Shown here: positions 34,528 to 44,581 of the stretch, piece by piece
Position numbering within the stretch: position 1 is the first letter of the stretch
Layout of the letters: each line of letters begins with the position of its first letter
Assembly: GCF_001625655.1 (NCBI RefSeq)
Contig: NZ_AUYB01000103.1
Span: forward strand, 1 to 64,000
DNA: 64,000 bases
Direction of reading: 5' to 3'
From: Pseudoalteromonas luteoviolacea DSM 6061
GTDB lineage: Bacteria; Pseudomonadota; Gammaproteobacteria; Enterobacterales; Alteromonadaceae
Translations under genes and position numbers: made by a program
Notes under the pieces: model-generated
Database searches by the model: none
The model's input: only the letters and a program-made list of their open reading frames with translations
What the model was told of the DNA's origin: nothing

Positions 34528-35811
34528 ATGTCAGACACTCCTACAGACGGCGACAAGAATAGCAAACTCTTGTACTGCTCATTTTGTGGTAAGAGTCAGC
34601 ACGAAGTACGCAAGTTAATTGCTGGTCCATCAGTATACATTTGTGATGAATGCGTCGAACTGTGTAACGACATCATTAGGGAAGAAATCAAGGATATTGC
34701 GCCGCAGCATGATTCGTCTGATAAACTGCCGGTGCCTAAAGAAATCCGCAACCATCTAGATGATTATGTTATTGGTCAAGAGCATGCCAAAAAGGTGTTG
34801 TCAGTAGCGGTTTACAATCATTACAAACGTCTTAGAAATCAAGGTATCAAAACTGAGGTAGAGCTTGGTAAAAGTAATATCTTGCTGATTGGTCCTACTG
34901 GTAGTGGTAAAACACTACTTGCAGAGACTTTGGCTAGACTACTAGACGTACCGTTTACAATGGCTGATGCAACCACATTGACCGAAGCCGGTTATGTTGG
35001 TGAAGACGTAGAAAATATTATTCAGAAGCTATTGCAAAAGTGTGATTACGATGTAGAAAAAGCACAGCGCGGTATCGTATACATTGATGAGATTGACAAA
35101 ATCTCTCGTAAATCTGATAACCCATCGATCACCAGAGATGTTTCAGGTGAGGGCGTACAACAGGCGCTACTTAAACTGATTGAAGGCACTGTTGCATCAG
35201 TACCACCGCAAGGTGGTCGTAAGCACCCACAACAAGAGTTTTTGCAAGTAGATACTTCAAAGATTCTATTTATTTGTGGCGGTGCGTTTGCAGGGTTAGA
35301 TAAAGTTATTGAACAACGCAGTCATACTAACACCGGTATTGGTTTTGGTGCTGAAGTGAAAAGTTCTGACAGCGAAAGGTCTTTGAGTGAAACATTTAAA
35401 GATGTTGAGCCTGAGGATCTTGTAAAGTATGGCTTAATTCCTGAATTTATCGGCCGTCTACCTGTTGTTGCTACACTGACTGAGCTGGACGAAGATGCAC
35501 TTATCCAAATTCTGAATGAGCCTAAAAATGCACTTACTAAGCAGTACGGTGCGCTCTTTAAGATGGAAGGTGTTGAGCTTGAGTTCCGTGAGGATGCTTT
35601 GAAAGCAATTGCACATAAAGCAATGGAGCGTAAGACTGGCGCTCGCGGATTGCGTTCGATTGTTGAAGCGGTACTTCTGGAAACCATGTATGAGCTGCCT
35701 TCAATTGAAGATGTCAGCAAAGTGGTTATTGATGACACTGTAATTAAGGGAGAGTCAGATCCTATCTTAATTTATGAAAACAGTGGCCAAGATAAAGCTG
35801 CATCTGAGTAG
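34528..35811 (+). CDS. clpX: ClpX unfoldase ATPase
   Basis: ClpX recognises tagged substrates, unfolds them and feeds them to ClpP. The 427-residue protein has the N-terminal zinc domain (Cys17, Cys20, Cys39, Cys42), Walker A GPTGSGKT around residues 119-126, and Walker [10 protein letters not shown]. The [14 protein letters not shown] and the sensor-2 region [12 protein letters not shown] are intact. An IGF-type loop is not expected in short family members outside ClpP binding; here the IGFGAEV segment serves as the ClpP-contact loop. It is followed by a strong terminator and then lon. Confidence 0.98.
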   Translation: MSDTPTDGDKNSKLLYCSFCGKSQHEVRKLIAGPSVYICDECVELCNDIIREEIKDIAPQHDSSDKLPVPKEIRNHLDDYVIGQEHAKKVLSVAVYNHYKRLRNQGIKTEVELGKSNILLIGPTGSGKTLLAETLARLLDVPFTMADATTLTEAGYVGEDVENIIQKLLQKCDYDVEKAQRGIVYIDEIDKISRKSDNPSITRDVSGEGVQQALLKLIEGTVASVPPQGGRKHPQQEFLQVDTSKILFICGGAFAGLDKVIEQRSHTNTGIGFGAEVKSSDSERSLSETFKDVEPEDLVKYGLIPEFIGRLPVVATLTELDEDALIQILNEPKNALTKQYGALFKMEGVELEFREDALKAIAHKAMERKTGARGLRSIVEAVLLETMYELPSIEDVSKVVIDDTVIKGESDPILIYENSGQDKAASE

Positions 35812-35828
35812 TCAGTCAGAATAATTAG

Positions 35829-35855
35829 AAAAGGAGCCTAGAGCTCCTTTTTTTG
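35829..35855 (+). terminator. Intrinsic terminator after clpX
   Basis: A 9-bp stem (AAAAGGAGC with GCTCCTTTT) closes a CTAGA loop and is followed by a T-run. Confidence 0.9.
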
Positions 35856-35862
35856 TCGAAGA

Positions 35863-35891
35863 GTTGAACTTTATAGAGGGCATCCCCATAT
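35863..35891 (+). promoter_or_regulatory. Heat-shock (sigma-32) promoter of lon
   Basis: GTTGAAC (35863-35869) and CCCCATAT (35884-35891) are separated by 14 bp, matching the sigma-32 consensus CTTGAAA-N11-16-CCCCATNT. The site lies ~44 bp upstream of the lon ATG and after the clpX terminator, so lon has its own heat-inducible unit. Confidence 0.85.
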
Positions 35892-35934
35892 ACCTCTGTA
35901 ATCTTAAAAATAAATGAAGTGCGAAGAGAATATA

Positions 35935-38304
35935 ATGACGCTTGAGAGAACGGATCGAGTTGAAATTCCAGTGTTGGCACTGCGTGATGTGGTTGTTTAC
36001 CCTCATATGGTGATCCCGCTGTTCGTTGGCCGAGAGAAATCTATTAGATGTCTTGAAGCTGCAATGGAAAATGACAAGCAAATATTTTTAGTGGCTCAAA
36101 AAGAAGCCTCAATCGATGATCCTAGTACTGACGATATCTATGACGTTGGTACAGTTGCAACGGTATTACAGTTGCTAAAACTACCAGATGGCACGGTAAA
36201 AGTGTTGGTTGAGGGTACACAACGAGCGAAAATCGATGAGTTTTTGGTTACGGAAGATTACTTCTTGGCACAAGCGCAGTTTATTGCTTCAGAAAATATT
36301 CCTGAACAAGAGCAAGATATTTTCATCCGCAGTGCCGTGAGTCAGTTTGAAGGGTATGTAAAACTCAATAAAAAAATCCCACCTGAAGTACTGACCTCCG
36401 TATCTGGCATTGATGAAACGGCACGCTTGGCTGATACCATGGCTGCACATATGCCAATCAAGGTACCTGAAAAACAAAAAGTACTTGAGTTGTACAACGT
36501 GACCGAACGTTTAGAGTACTTGATGGCGCTGATGGAAGGCGAGATTGATCTATTGCAAGTCGAGAAAAAAATCCGTTCTCGCGTTAAAAAGCAAATGGAG
36601 AAGTCACAAAGAGAGTATTATCTTAATGAGCAAATGAAAGCGATTCAAAAAGAGTTGGGTGAACTAGATGATGTACCTGATGAATTTGAAACGCTTAAGA
36701 AGCGCATTAGCGAAGCTCAAATGCCTCAAGAAGCGGAAGAAAAAGCGACATCAGAGTTAAACAAACTTAAAATGATGTCACCTATGTCTGCCGAAGCCAC
36801 TGTTGTCCGTTCTTATATTGATACGTTGATCAATGTTCCTTGGAAAAAGCGCTCTAAGGTGAAAAAAGATTTAGCCAATGCGCAAAAAATCCTAGACGCA
36901 GATCACTACGGCTTAGATAAAGTGAAAGAGCGTATTATTGAGTATCTAGCGGTTCAGCAACGCACGAATAAACTTAAAGGACCAATTCTTTGCCTTGTTG
37001 GGCCTCCAGGTGTAGGTAAAACCAGTCTTGGTCAGTCGATAGCTCGCTCTACTGGACGTAAATACGTTCGTATGGCACTAGGCGGTGTTAGAGACGAGGC
37101 GGAGATCCGTGGTCATCGCCGTACTTACATTGGCTCAATGCCTGGAAAGCTAATTCAAAGCATGAGTAAGGTTGGCGTCAAGAACCCATTATTCTTGCTA
37201 GATGAAATTGATAAAATGTCATCTGACATGCGTGGTGACCCAGCTTCAGCATTACTAGAGGTTCTTGATCCTGAGCAAAACAGCAGTTTTGCAGATCACT
37301 ATCTTGAGGTTGAATACGATCTGTCTGATGTCATGTTTGTTGCAACGTCGAATAGCTTTAATATTCCGGGTCCATTGCTAGATCGTATGGAAGTGATTCG
37401 TCTTGCAGGCTACACAGAAGACGAAAAACTGAATATCTCAAAGCAACACTTGATTCCTAAGCAAATCAAACGCAATGGCCTTAAAGCTGGCGAAATTGAA
37501 ATTGAAGATAGTGCCATCATCAACACAATTCGTTATTACACACGTGAAGCAGGTGTGCGTAACTTAGAACGTGAAATGTCGAAGTTATGTCGTAAAGCCG
37601 TCAAAGCTATCCTACTTGATAAAGACCAAAAGAAGGTAGTTATCAACGGAGAGAATTTAGAAAGCTTCTTAGGTGTACAGCGTTTTGATTATGGTAAAGC
37701 CGAAGATGGTGACCGAGTAGGTCAAGTAACAGGCCTTGCGTGGACAGAAGTTGGTGGTGATTTACTTACCATTGAAAGTGCAGCAGTACCTGGCAAGGGC
37801 AAGCTTTCATACACAGGTTCGTTGGGCGATGTCATGCAAGAGTCTATTCAAGCTGCGATGACCGTGGTAAGAAATCGTGCTGACAAACTTCGCATTAACG
37901 ACGACTTTTATGAAAAGCGCGATATTCACGTGCATGTACCAGAGGGCGCAACGCCAAAAGATGGTCCGAGTGCGGGTATTGCAATGGTAACCGGTCTGGT
38001 TTCTAGCTTAACAGGTAACCCTGTGCGCAGTGATGTTGCTATGACAGGTGAAATCACACTGCGTGGTGAAGTGTTGCCGATTGGTGGTTTGAAAGAGAAA
38101 CTATTAGCAGCACATCGTGGTGGTATTAAGACTGTTGTCATCCCGAAGAAGAATGAAAGAGATTTAAAAGAGATCCCTGACAATGTTCTTGAGGGGCTGG
38201 AAATTCACCCAGTAACATGGATTGAAGACGTTTTATCGATTGCGCTTGCTCAACCTGTGGACAGTTTTTCCGTCGAAACTCAAAAAACTGCTGCGAAAGC
38301 TTAA
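35935..38304 (+). CDS. lon: ATP-dependent protease Lon
   Basis: Lon degrades misfolded and regulatory proteins in the cytoplasm. I chose the ATG at 35935 ([18 protein letters not shown]), which aligns with the E. coli start; an ATG 21 bp upstream is in frame but lacks family support. The 789-residue protein has the N-terminal substrate domain, Walker [10 protein letters not shown] near 360, Walker [10 protein letters not shown] and the catalytic Ser679 in PKDGPSAGI, with the Lys about 43 residues later in [10 protein letters not shown]. The sigma-32 promoter just upstream fits heat induction. Confidence 0.98.
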   Translation: MTLERTDRVEIPVLALRDVVVYPHMVIPLFVGREKSIRCLEAAMENDKQIFLVAQKEASIDDPSTDDIYDVGTVATVLQLLKLPDGTVKVLVEGTQRAKIDEFLVTEDYFLAQAQFIASENIPEQEQDIFIRSAVSQFEGYVKLNKKIPPEVLTSVSGIDETARLADTMAAHMPIKVPEKQKVLELYNVTERLEYLMALMEGEIDLLQVEKKIRSRVKKQMEKSQREYYLNEQMKAIQKELGELDDVPDEFETLKKRISEAQMPQEAEEKATSELNKLKMMSPMSAEATVVRSYIDTLINVPWKKRSKVKKDLANAQKILDADHYGLDKVKERIIEYLAVQQRTNKLKGPILCLVGPPGVGKTSLGQSIARSTGRKYVRMALGGVRDEAEIRGHRRTYIGSMPGKLIQSMSKVGVKNPLFLLDEIDKMSSDMRGDPASALLEVLDPEQNSSFADHYLEVEYDLSDVMFVATSNSFNIPGPLLDRMEVIRLAGYTEDEKLNISKQHLIPKQIKRNGLKAGEIEIEDSAIINTIRYYTREAGVRNLEREMSKLCRKAVKAILLDKDQKKVVINGENLESFLGVQRFDYGKAEDGDRVGQVTGLAWTEVGGDLLTIESAAVPGKGKLSYTGSLGDVMQESIQAAMTVVRNRADKLRINDDFYEKRDIHVHVPEGATPKDGPSAGIAMVTGLVSSLTGNPVRSDVAMTGEITLRGEVLPIGGLKEKLLAAHRGGIKTVVIPKKNERDLKEIPDNVLEGLEIHPVTWIEDVLSIALAQPVDSFSVETQKTAAKA

Positions 38305-38513
38305 AAAAGTCGATAAAAAGGGTTTTCAAATCCCAGTGGTGTGCTAAGTTAAGCACTGGATTTAAGCCTAGTTCTCGGAAAGCCCCGTAGTATCTAGGCT
38401 GTAAAACATTTAAGCAATAGAGAGTCGAAAGATTTCTCGTAGTTAACAACAAAAGTGATGTTAGTTTTAAAACGCCATCGCTCTTGATAATAACAATGTA
38501 AGAGGATGATATT

Positions 38514-38786
38514 GTGAATAAATCTCAATTAATCGATCAAATCGCAGCTGATGCTGATATTTCTAAGGCCGCTGCTGGTCGTGCTCTGGATTCATTCATT
38601 GAGTCAGTAACCACTGCGCTTAAAGACGGCGATTCAGTAGCGCTAGTAGGCTTTGGTACTTTTTCTGTTCGTGAACGCGCTGCACGCACAGGCCGTAACC
38701 CTCAAACGGGTGCTGCAATTGACATTGCTGCTGCTAACATCCCTGCTTTTAAAGCTGGTAAAGCTCTAAAAGACGCGGTTAACTAA
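38514..38786 (+). CDS. hupB: DNA-binding protein HU-beta
   Basis: The 90-residue protein starts at a GTG with AGAGGATG upstream and begins [19 protein letters not shown]. It has the HU signature [21 protein letters not shown], with the DNA-intercalating Pro in the beta-arm. The [20 protein letters not shown] end is typical. Its place after lon and before ppiD is the E. coli order. A strong terminator follows it. Confidence 0.98.
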   Translation: MNKSQLIDQIAADADISKAAAGRALDSFIESVTTALKDGDSVALVGFGTFSVRERAARTGRNPQTGAAIDIAAANIPAFKAGKALKDAVN

Positions 38787-38855
38787 GAATAGCTTATACA
38801 AATACAGTTACTCCGTTACTAAACAGATGTAATTGGACGCGATAAGCTTCAAGAT

Positions 38856-38887
38856 AAAAAGCGTATCTGGTAAGATACGCTTTTTTT
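38856..38887 (+). terminator. Intrinsic terminator after hupB
   Basis: A perfect 12-bp stem (AAAAAGCGTATC, 38856-38867, with GATACGCTTTTT, 38874-38885) closes a TGGTAA loop and ends in seven T. Confidence 0.95.
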
Positions 38888-38946
38888 ACATGAGCTAACT
38901 GATGCAAAGTACCTTGGTGCTTTGACTTAGATAAGAGATAGAACAA

Positions 38947-40860
38947 ATGCTTGAAAAGATTAGAGAGGGCTCGCAAGGCCTTGCTGCCAAGATCGTTCTT
39001 GGTGCAGTTATCTTGTCTTTTGCGCTGGCAGGGATCGGTGGTTACCTAGGTCAAACCACAGAGCAGCCAGTTGCAGAAGTCAATGGTGTTAAAATTAGCC
39101 AAATGGAGTTTTCTAGAGCGTTTGAAAACGAACGCGGTAGATTAGAACAGCAATTTGGTGAGTACTTTGAGCAAATTGCCTCAGACCCAACATACATGGC
39201 ACAAATCCGCCAAGGTGTGGTTGATAGACTTGTACAACAAGAACTTCAAAATCAATTAGCACTAGAGCTTGGTTTACGTGTAAGTGATGCACAAATCAAA
39301 CAAGCCATTTTTGAAATGCCATATTTTCAAATTGGTGGTGAATTCAATAACGACCGTTATTTACAGCTTATCCGCCAAATGAACTTTCAACCTGACGAGT
39401 TTCGTGAGTACCTTCGTGAAGAAATGACGCGTAACCAACTTGTTTCTGCATTGGCAGGATCAGATTTCGTGCTAGATAACGAAGTAAAGCAAACATTGGC
39501 GCTACAACAACAAACTCGTGACGTTGATTACCTTGTTCTGAGCAAGGATTCGTTAAAAGACCAAGTGTCAATTACGGATGAAGAAATTAAAGATTACTAT
39601 GATCTAAACCAAGATCAGTTCCAGTCTCCAGAGCAAGTAGCTCTTAACTATATTGAGCTTAAAGCTTCTGATATTGAACTTGAAGAAGCTATCTCAGAAG
39701 ACGAAGTAAAAGCTTACTATGAAGAGAATAAAGCACAATATTTAGAAGAAGAAAGACGTCGTGTATCACATATTTTAGTTGAAAGCGCTGATGATGCTGA
39801 AGCTGCTAAAGTGAAAGCTCAAGAGCTTTACACACAGCTACAAGGTGGTGCGGACTTCGCTGAATTAGCAGAAGCACAGTCAGATGACATCGCAAGTGGT
39901 GAGCTAGGCGGAGATCTAGATTGGATTGAACGCGATATGATGGACCCTGAATTTGAAACAGCAGCATTCGCGCTGGAAAATATCGGTGATTTCTCACCGG
40001 TTGTTGAATCTGAATTCGGTTTTCATATTATTAAGCTGACTGATTTACAAGCTCAAGAGAGTAAGTCTTATGAAGAGCTTGCAGGTGAGCTACGCACTGA
40101 ATTAGAGCAAAATGCTAAAATTGATGTTTTCTATGGTAAACAAGAAGAGATCCGTGAACTTGCATTTGAAATTGCTGATTCATTAGAGGATGCGGCAGTG
40201 GCGGCGAACCTTGAAGTGAAAAGTACAGCGCTTGTTGCACGCAACATGCTTCCAGCGCCGCTTAACCAGCCTGCTGTAACAAATATTGTTTTCACGCCAG
40301 AACTTCTAGAAGACGGTGTTAACTCCGAGGTAATTGAAGTTGCACCTGAGCATATGATTGTAGTGCGTGTGGCTGAACACAAAGCGGCAACAGTAAAACC
40401 TCTTGAAGATGTAACTGCACAAATTAAGTCTCGTTTAGAGAATGACAGAGCTGCTGAACTGACTAAAGACAAAGCGACAGAACTATTTGCCAAGCTTGAG
40501 CAGGGTACAGCGCTTGCGGATATTGCAGCTGAACAGTCATTAGAAGTTCAATCGCAAGAAGCTTTGGCGCGTCAAAGTTATGCTGTGCAGCCTGCACTTG
40601 TGAGCCAAGCTTTCAAATTGCCTCATCCTACAGCTGATAACGCTTCTAAAGCGATGGTTGAGCTAAACAATGGTGATGCAGCGTTACTGGTTGTGAAAGC
40701 GGTTAAACGAGCTGAGATTGAGGACGAAATTCAGCCTCAACAAAAGCAGAGCATTACCAGAACGCAGGTCAATAAAAATTACTTAGCACTTTTGAGTGCG
40801 CTTGAAAGTACAGCTGAAGTGAACAAACCAAGTTCCTTCAACATTACTGAAGAAAATTAA
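38947..40860 (+). CDS. ppiD: Periplasmic folding chaperone PpiD (SurA-like, parvulin domain)
   Basis: PpiD is anchored in the inner membrane near the Sec translocon and helps fold exported proteins. The 637-residue protein has a short cytoplasmic N-terminus, one membrane helix (IVLGAVILSFALAGIGGYLG, ~residues 15-34), a SurA-N-like helical domain and a parvulin domain around residues 255-365 (RRRVSHILVESADDAEAA; GELGGDLDWIERDMM; SEFGFHIIKLTD). It follows hupB, the usual order, and is ended by a clear terminator. Confidence 0.96.
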   Translation: MLEKIREGSQGLAAKIVLGAVILSFALAGIGGYLGQTTEQPVAEVNGVKISQMEFSRAFENERGRLEQQFGEYFEQIASDPTYMAQIRQGVVDRLVQQELQNQLALELGLRVSDAQIKQAIFEMPYFQIGGEFNNDRYLQLIRQMNFQPDEFREYLREEMTRNQLVSALAGSDFVLDNEVKQTLALQQQTRDVDYLVLSKDSLKDQVSITDEEIKDYYDLNQDQFQSPEQVALNYIELKASDIELEEAISEDEVKAYYEENKAQYLEEERRRVSHILVESADDAEAAKVKAQELYTQLQGGADFAELAEAQSDDIASGELGGDLDWIERDMMDPEFETAAFALENIGDFSPVVESEFGFHIIKLTDLQAQESKSYEELAGELRTELEQNAKIDVFYGKQEEIRELAFEIADSLEDAAVAANLEVKSTALVARNMLPAPLNQPAVTNIVFTPELLEDGVNSEVIEVAPEHMIVVRVAEHKAATVKPLEDVTAQIKSRLENDRAAELTKDKATELFAKLEQGTALADIAAEQSLEVQSQEALARQSYAVQPALVSQAFKLPHPTADNASKAMVELNNGDAALLVVKAVKRAEIEDEIQPQQKQSITRTQVNKNYLALLSALESTAEVNKPSSFNITEEN

Positions 40861-40864
40861 AAAT

Positions 40865-40886
40865 AGGCGCTTAGGCGCCTTTTTTT
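40865..40886 (+). terminator. Intrinsic terminator after ppiD
   Basis: AGGCGC (40865-40870) pairs with GCGCCT (40875-40880) across a TTAG loop, followed by seven T. It lies between convergent ppiD and sapF. Confidence 0.85.
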
Positions 40887-40916
40887 ATACTAGAGATTTA
40901 CCTAAAATTTAAACGC

Positions 40917-41678
40917 TTATACTGAAAGCAGTTTCTGGGTTACTTTAGATTTTGGGTTCCCAAAAATAGCTGCACTGGCTCCGTATTCAACAACCTCGCC
41001 TTTATCTAACACCAATAGTTTGTCACTCATATGTTTTACGAGACTGAGATGGTGGGTTATTAAGATATAACTTAGGGCTGTTTCTTTTTGCAGTTTTAAG
41101 AGTAAATTAACGATTTGAGCACGCACTGATGGATCCAAAGATGAGAGCGCTTCGTCTAGCACTACAACTTTCGGGTCGAGTATCAGTGCTCTTGCAAGTG
41201 CCACACGTTGCAATTGGCCGCCACTAAACATATGTGGGTAATAATCGTAATGTTCTGACAGCAGGCCTACTCGAGATAGGGTTAATTCGATTTTACTCTC
41301 TCTTTGTTGCTCAGTGAGTTTGGTATTAAATCGCAAGCAGTCATCAAGCATTTCGCCAATCGTTAAACCCGGATTTAGAGAGCGTGTGGGATCTTGGAAG
41401 ATAAGCCTGATATGACGACACTCTCGATTTTTTATGCCATCGTCCACAATCATATTGCCATTCAACAAAATTTGTCCTGAATCGACTTCTTCCGCACCTG
41501 CTAGCACTTTTGCTAATGTACTTTTTCCAGAGCCGGTTTCACCAATTACGGCCAGAGTCTGACCTGGAGTAACTGCAAATGAAACACTTTTTAAAACCTG
41601 AGTTTTCTGACGTTTGAACAGCCCAGCTCGCGTTTTAAATGATTTGTTCAGTGCTTGCACTTTTAGCACGGGTTGCAT
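40917..41678 (-). CDS. sapF: Peptide ABC transporter ATPase SapF
   Basis: The 253-residue ABC ATPase has Walker A GETGSGKST, signature MFSGGQLQRVALARAL and Walker B KVVVLDEAL. It is the second ATPase of the Sap importer (SapABCDF), which takes up cationic antimicrobial peptides and, in E. coli, is linked to putrescine export and Trk K+ uptake. It starts within the end of sapD (16-bp overlap) and is the last gene of the operon, convergent with ppiD. Confidence 0.93.
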   Translation of the reverse strand: MQPVLKVQALNKSFKTRAGLFKRQKTQVLKSVSFAVTPGQTLAVIGETGSGKSTLAKVLAGAEEVDSGQILLNGNMIVDDGIKNRECRHIRLIFQDPTRSLNPGLTIGEMLDDCLRFNTKLTEQQRESKIELTLSRVGLLSEHYDYYPHMFSGGQLQRVALARALILDPKVVVLDEALSSLDPSVRAQIVNLLLKLQKETALSYILITHHLSLVKHMSDKLLVLDKGEVVEYGASAAIFGNPKSKVTQKLLSV

Positions 41679-42670
41679 TTCTTTTTCTCTCTATTTAGTG
41701 GAAAGTGGCATGCATATGAATGACCGTGGGATTTAACAAGCGTCGGCGTTGCAACACACTCTTTTTGAGCCTGTGGACAGCGAGGCCCCAAGCGACAACC
41801 GATAGGCAAATGTTGTAAGGGAGGTATTGTCCCTTTAAGTGCGTAAAAAGGCGCTTTATGGCCGATACCGTGCGCATAGTCTGGCAATGACTTAACCAGT
41901 GCCTGCGTATAAGGGTGGTAAGGTCCTGTAAATACTTTTTTAGTGGGACCTGCTTCTACCATTTGACCGCAGTAAAGTACGTGCATAGCATGGGACCACT
42001 GGGTGATTTCTTCAAGTTCATGGGAAATCATCAAAATAGACATGTTTTTAAGCTGGTTTAGGCTTTTCAAAAGTCTAAATACTTGAGCGCGAGTGGTACT
42101 TTCAAGGGCTGTTGTTGGTTCATCAGCAATCAACAGCTTAGGGCTTCTGGCAATAGCCATGGCAATCATGACTTTTTGGCAGACTCCTTCAGACAATTCA
42201 TGTGGATAGCTGCTCGAGACTTTTTCATCTTCCCTTATACCAACCTTGTGAAGCAGTGCCTTTACTTTGTTTTGTCGCTCTTTTTTCCTGCCAAAAAAGC
42301 CTCCCTTGAAACAGTCATCCGGTAAAGATTCTGCAACTTGTTCAAAAATTTTGGCTGTAGGGTCCAGACTTCGCCTTGGCTCTTGATAAATCATGGCCAT
42401 ATCTCGGCCAACAATTTTACGACGCTTTTCGGGACTTAGGCGCATCAAATCTACACCTTGCCAGTGCATTCTGTCAGCTGTCACCCGCCAACGTGCGTTT
42501 AATACACCAACAATTGCTTTTGCAATAAGACTTTTTCCAGAACCTGACTCTCCAACTAAAGCGTGTACTTCACCTTCTTTAAGGCTCAGGTTAACTTTAT
42601 CGACCGCGCGTATTATACCGTCTTCAGTAGGTAGCTCTATGGTGAGGTTTTTGATGTCTAGTAATTGCAT
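41663..42670 (-). CDS. sapD: Peptide ABC transporter ATPase SapD
   Basis: The 335-residue ATPase has Walker A GESGSGKSL, an LSEGVCQKVMIAMAIA variant signature (LSGGQ is replaced by LSEGV, as in other SapD proteins) and Walker B KLLIADEPT. The C-terminal oligopeptide-transporter extension has the Cys-containing GCRLGPRCPQAQKEC motif. Its start overlaps the sapC stop by one base, so translation is coupled. Confidence 0.93.
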   Translation of the reverse strand: MQLLDIKNLTIELPTEDGIIRAVDKVNLSLKEGEVHALVGESGSGKSLIAKAIVGVLNARWRVTADRMHWQGVDLMRLSPEKRRKIVGRDMAMIYQEPRRSLDPTAKIFEQVAESLPDDCFKGGFFGRKKERQNKVKALLHKVGIREDEKVSSSYPHELSEGVCQKVMIAMAIARSPKLLIADEPTTALESTTRAQVFRLLKSLNQLKNMSILMISHELEEITQWSHAMHVLYCGQMVEAGPTKKVFTGPYHPYTQALVKSLPDYAHGIGHKAPFYALKGTIPPLQHLPIGCRLGPRCPQAQKECVATPTLVKSHGHSYACHFPLNREKKKCNPC

Positions 42671-43563
42671 TAGGTTGCCTTTCTTGCTTGCAGCGCATTT
42701 CTGAGCCCATCACCCACTAGATTAGTGGCTAAAACCGACAAAAACAACAGTGCACCAGGTAGTCCTACAGTCCAAGGTGCGATATAAATTAATCCGAGGT
42801 TTTCTGCAAGCATAGCGCCCCATTCTGTTGTTGGTGGTTGCGCACCAAGCTTGAGAAAACCGAGTGCGGCAATATCGAGTATTGCTGTAGAGAGCGCTAA
42901 CGTGAAGATAACTACAATATGTTCATAAATATTAGGAAAAATCCCTCTAAACAAGATATGGGCTCTATTTGCGCCATCTAATCGGTATGCGCCCACATAG
43001 TCTTTATTCAATTCTTCAACTACAAGGTTGCGAACTGAATGAATATGCTGTGGTAGTAGGGCTAAAATAATTGCCCAAACTGTGTTAAGCAGACCAGGCC
43101 CTAAGATGGCAATAATAATAATCGCTAATAGCAAGGAAGGGATTGCCAACGTTATATCTAGTAGATGATTTAGGATACTAGATTTAAACCCGCGGTTTAT
43201 ACCTGCAAGGGTGCCGAGTACCACACCAATAACAGTCGTCATCAACGCCGCAATAATGGATAAACCAAATGTGTATGTAGCGCCATTCATTAGGCGAGAG
43301 AGTACATCTCGTCCGAGATCATCTGTGCCCAGTATAAAGTGTACATCCCCTTCGTCATGCCAAGATGGCGGTAGAAGCAACGCATCGCTATGCTGTTGGT
43401 CAATACCATAGGGAGCTAATAGAGGCGCTGTCATAGCGAGCAGAGTCAAGCCTATGAACATCCAAAGCCCCACAAGAGCGAGGTGATTTGCTTTAAAGTT
43501 GCGCCAAAGTCGAGATAATGGTGAACGGTTTGACTCTTCACTGTATAAGCTAAACTTTGCCAT
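42670..43563 (-). CDS. sapC: Peptide ABC transporter permease SapC
   Basis: The 297-residue permease has a DppC-type N-terminal region and about six membrane helices. The EAA-type coupling segment appears as YRLDGANRAHILFRGIFPN. It overlaps sapB by 14 bp. The N-terminal SPLSRLWRNFKANHLALVGLW is the usual opening of this subfamily. Confidence 0.93.
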   Translation of the reverse strand: MAKFSLYSEESNRSPLSRLWRNFKANHLALVGLWMFIGLTLLAMTAPLLAPYGIDQQHSDALLLPPSWHDEGDVHFILGTDDLGRDVLSRLMNGATYTFGLSIIAALMTTVIGVVLGTLAGINRGFKSSILNHLLDITLAIPSLLLAIIIIAILGPGLLNTVWAIILALLPQHIHSVRNLVVEELNKDYVGAYRLDGANRAHILFRGIFPNIYEHIVVIFTLALSTAILDIAALGFLKLGAQPPTTEWGAMLAENLGLIYIAPWTVGLPGALLFLSVLATNLVGDGLRNALQARKAT

Positions 43564-44581
43564 GAGACTGGTTCCTTGATACAGGGTCGAGTAGAGAGTG
43601 TGTCAAATCAGCTAACATATTCGCGAAAATAACAAACATTGACACGGCCAACAGTCCACCTTGAATTGCTGGATAATCACGTTGATAAATACTGTCGATC
43701 AACCATCGGCCAATACCAGGCCAAGAAAAAATGACTTCAGTTACCATTGCTAGTGTAATGAGGGTGCTAAATTGTAATCCAATTTGTTTGATTACTGGGA
43801 GTAAGGCATTGCGTAGAGCATGGTCTAAGATGATTTGTCGGCGGTTGAGGCCTTTTGCTCTGGCTGTTTTTATATAGTTTTGCTCTAGAACATTAAGCAT
43901 CGAATCGCGTGTAAATCGCGTTAGTACTGTTGTTGGATACATAGCTAAGACGATTGTCGGCAATGCTAGGTGGTGCAGTGCATCAAGAAATGCTTGCCCG
44001 CCATAAGGAAAATTGAGTAGCCAAATATCCACGAGAATAAAATTGGTCACAGCTGGTATTTCATAGAGCAAGCCGATTCGCCCCGACATTGGAAACCAAC
44101 CAAAGCCTAAACAAAATACCATGATGAGCAATAGTGCCAGCCAAAAAACTGGAATAGAAAAGCCAAGTAAGGTGAGGGAACTGATTATCCTATCTGGCCA
44201 TTTTTTGTGGTAGGCACTGGTTATTATCCCCGCTGGAATACCCAACAAAACAGCCATTACTAATGCGTAAAAACACAATTCTAGTGTGGCAGGTAAAAGT
44301 AAGGCGACATGTGAGAATACGGTTTGCCCAGAAGACAGAGAAACTCCCCAGTCCCCTTCTACCAAACGGCCGAGAAACGCACCATATTGAACTAAGATAT
44401 TCTCATTGATACGGTATTTCTCTTCAAGCATCTGGGATTGGCTAAAGCTGGTATTGATTTGCCCACTGAAGTTGGTTAACAAATCGCCGGGAAAGAGGTA
44501 GTTCAAACCAAATGTAAATGCAGATAGGGCGAAAAGCATAAACAAAAGTAGGCTGAAGCGACGTAAAAGATAATCAAGCAT
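43550..44581 (-). CDS. sapB: Peptide ABC transporter permease SapB
   Basis: The 343-residue DppB-type permease begins MLDYLLRRFSLLLFMLF and has about six membrane helices, with the coupling segment IKTARAKGLNRRQIILDHALRNALLPV. It starts at the last base of sapA, so the two are translationally coupled. Confidence 0.94.
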   Translation of the reverse strand: MLDYLLRRFSLLLFMLFALSAFTFGLNYLFPGDLLTNFSGQINTSFSQSQMLEEKYRINENILVQYGAFLGRLVEGDWGVSLSSGQTVFSHVALLLPATLELCFYALVMAVLLGIPAGIITSAYHKKWPDRIISSLTLLGFSIPVFWLALLLIMVFCLGFGWFPMSGRIGLLYEIPAVTNFILVDIWLLNFPYGGQAFLDALHHLALPTIVLAMYPTTVLTRFTRDSMLNVLEQNYIKTARAKGLNRRQIILDHALRNALLPVIKQIGLQFSTLITLAMVTEVIFSWPGIGRWLIDSIYQRDYPAIQGGLLAVSMFVIFANMLADLTHSLLDPVSRNQSHGKV

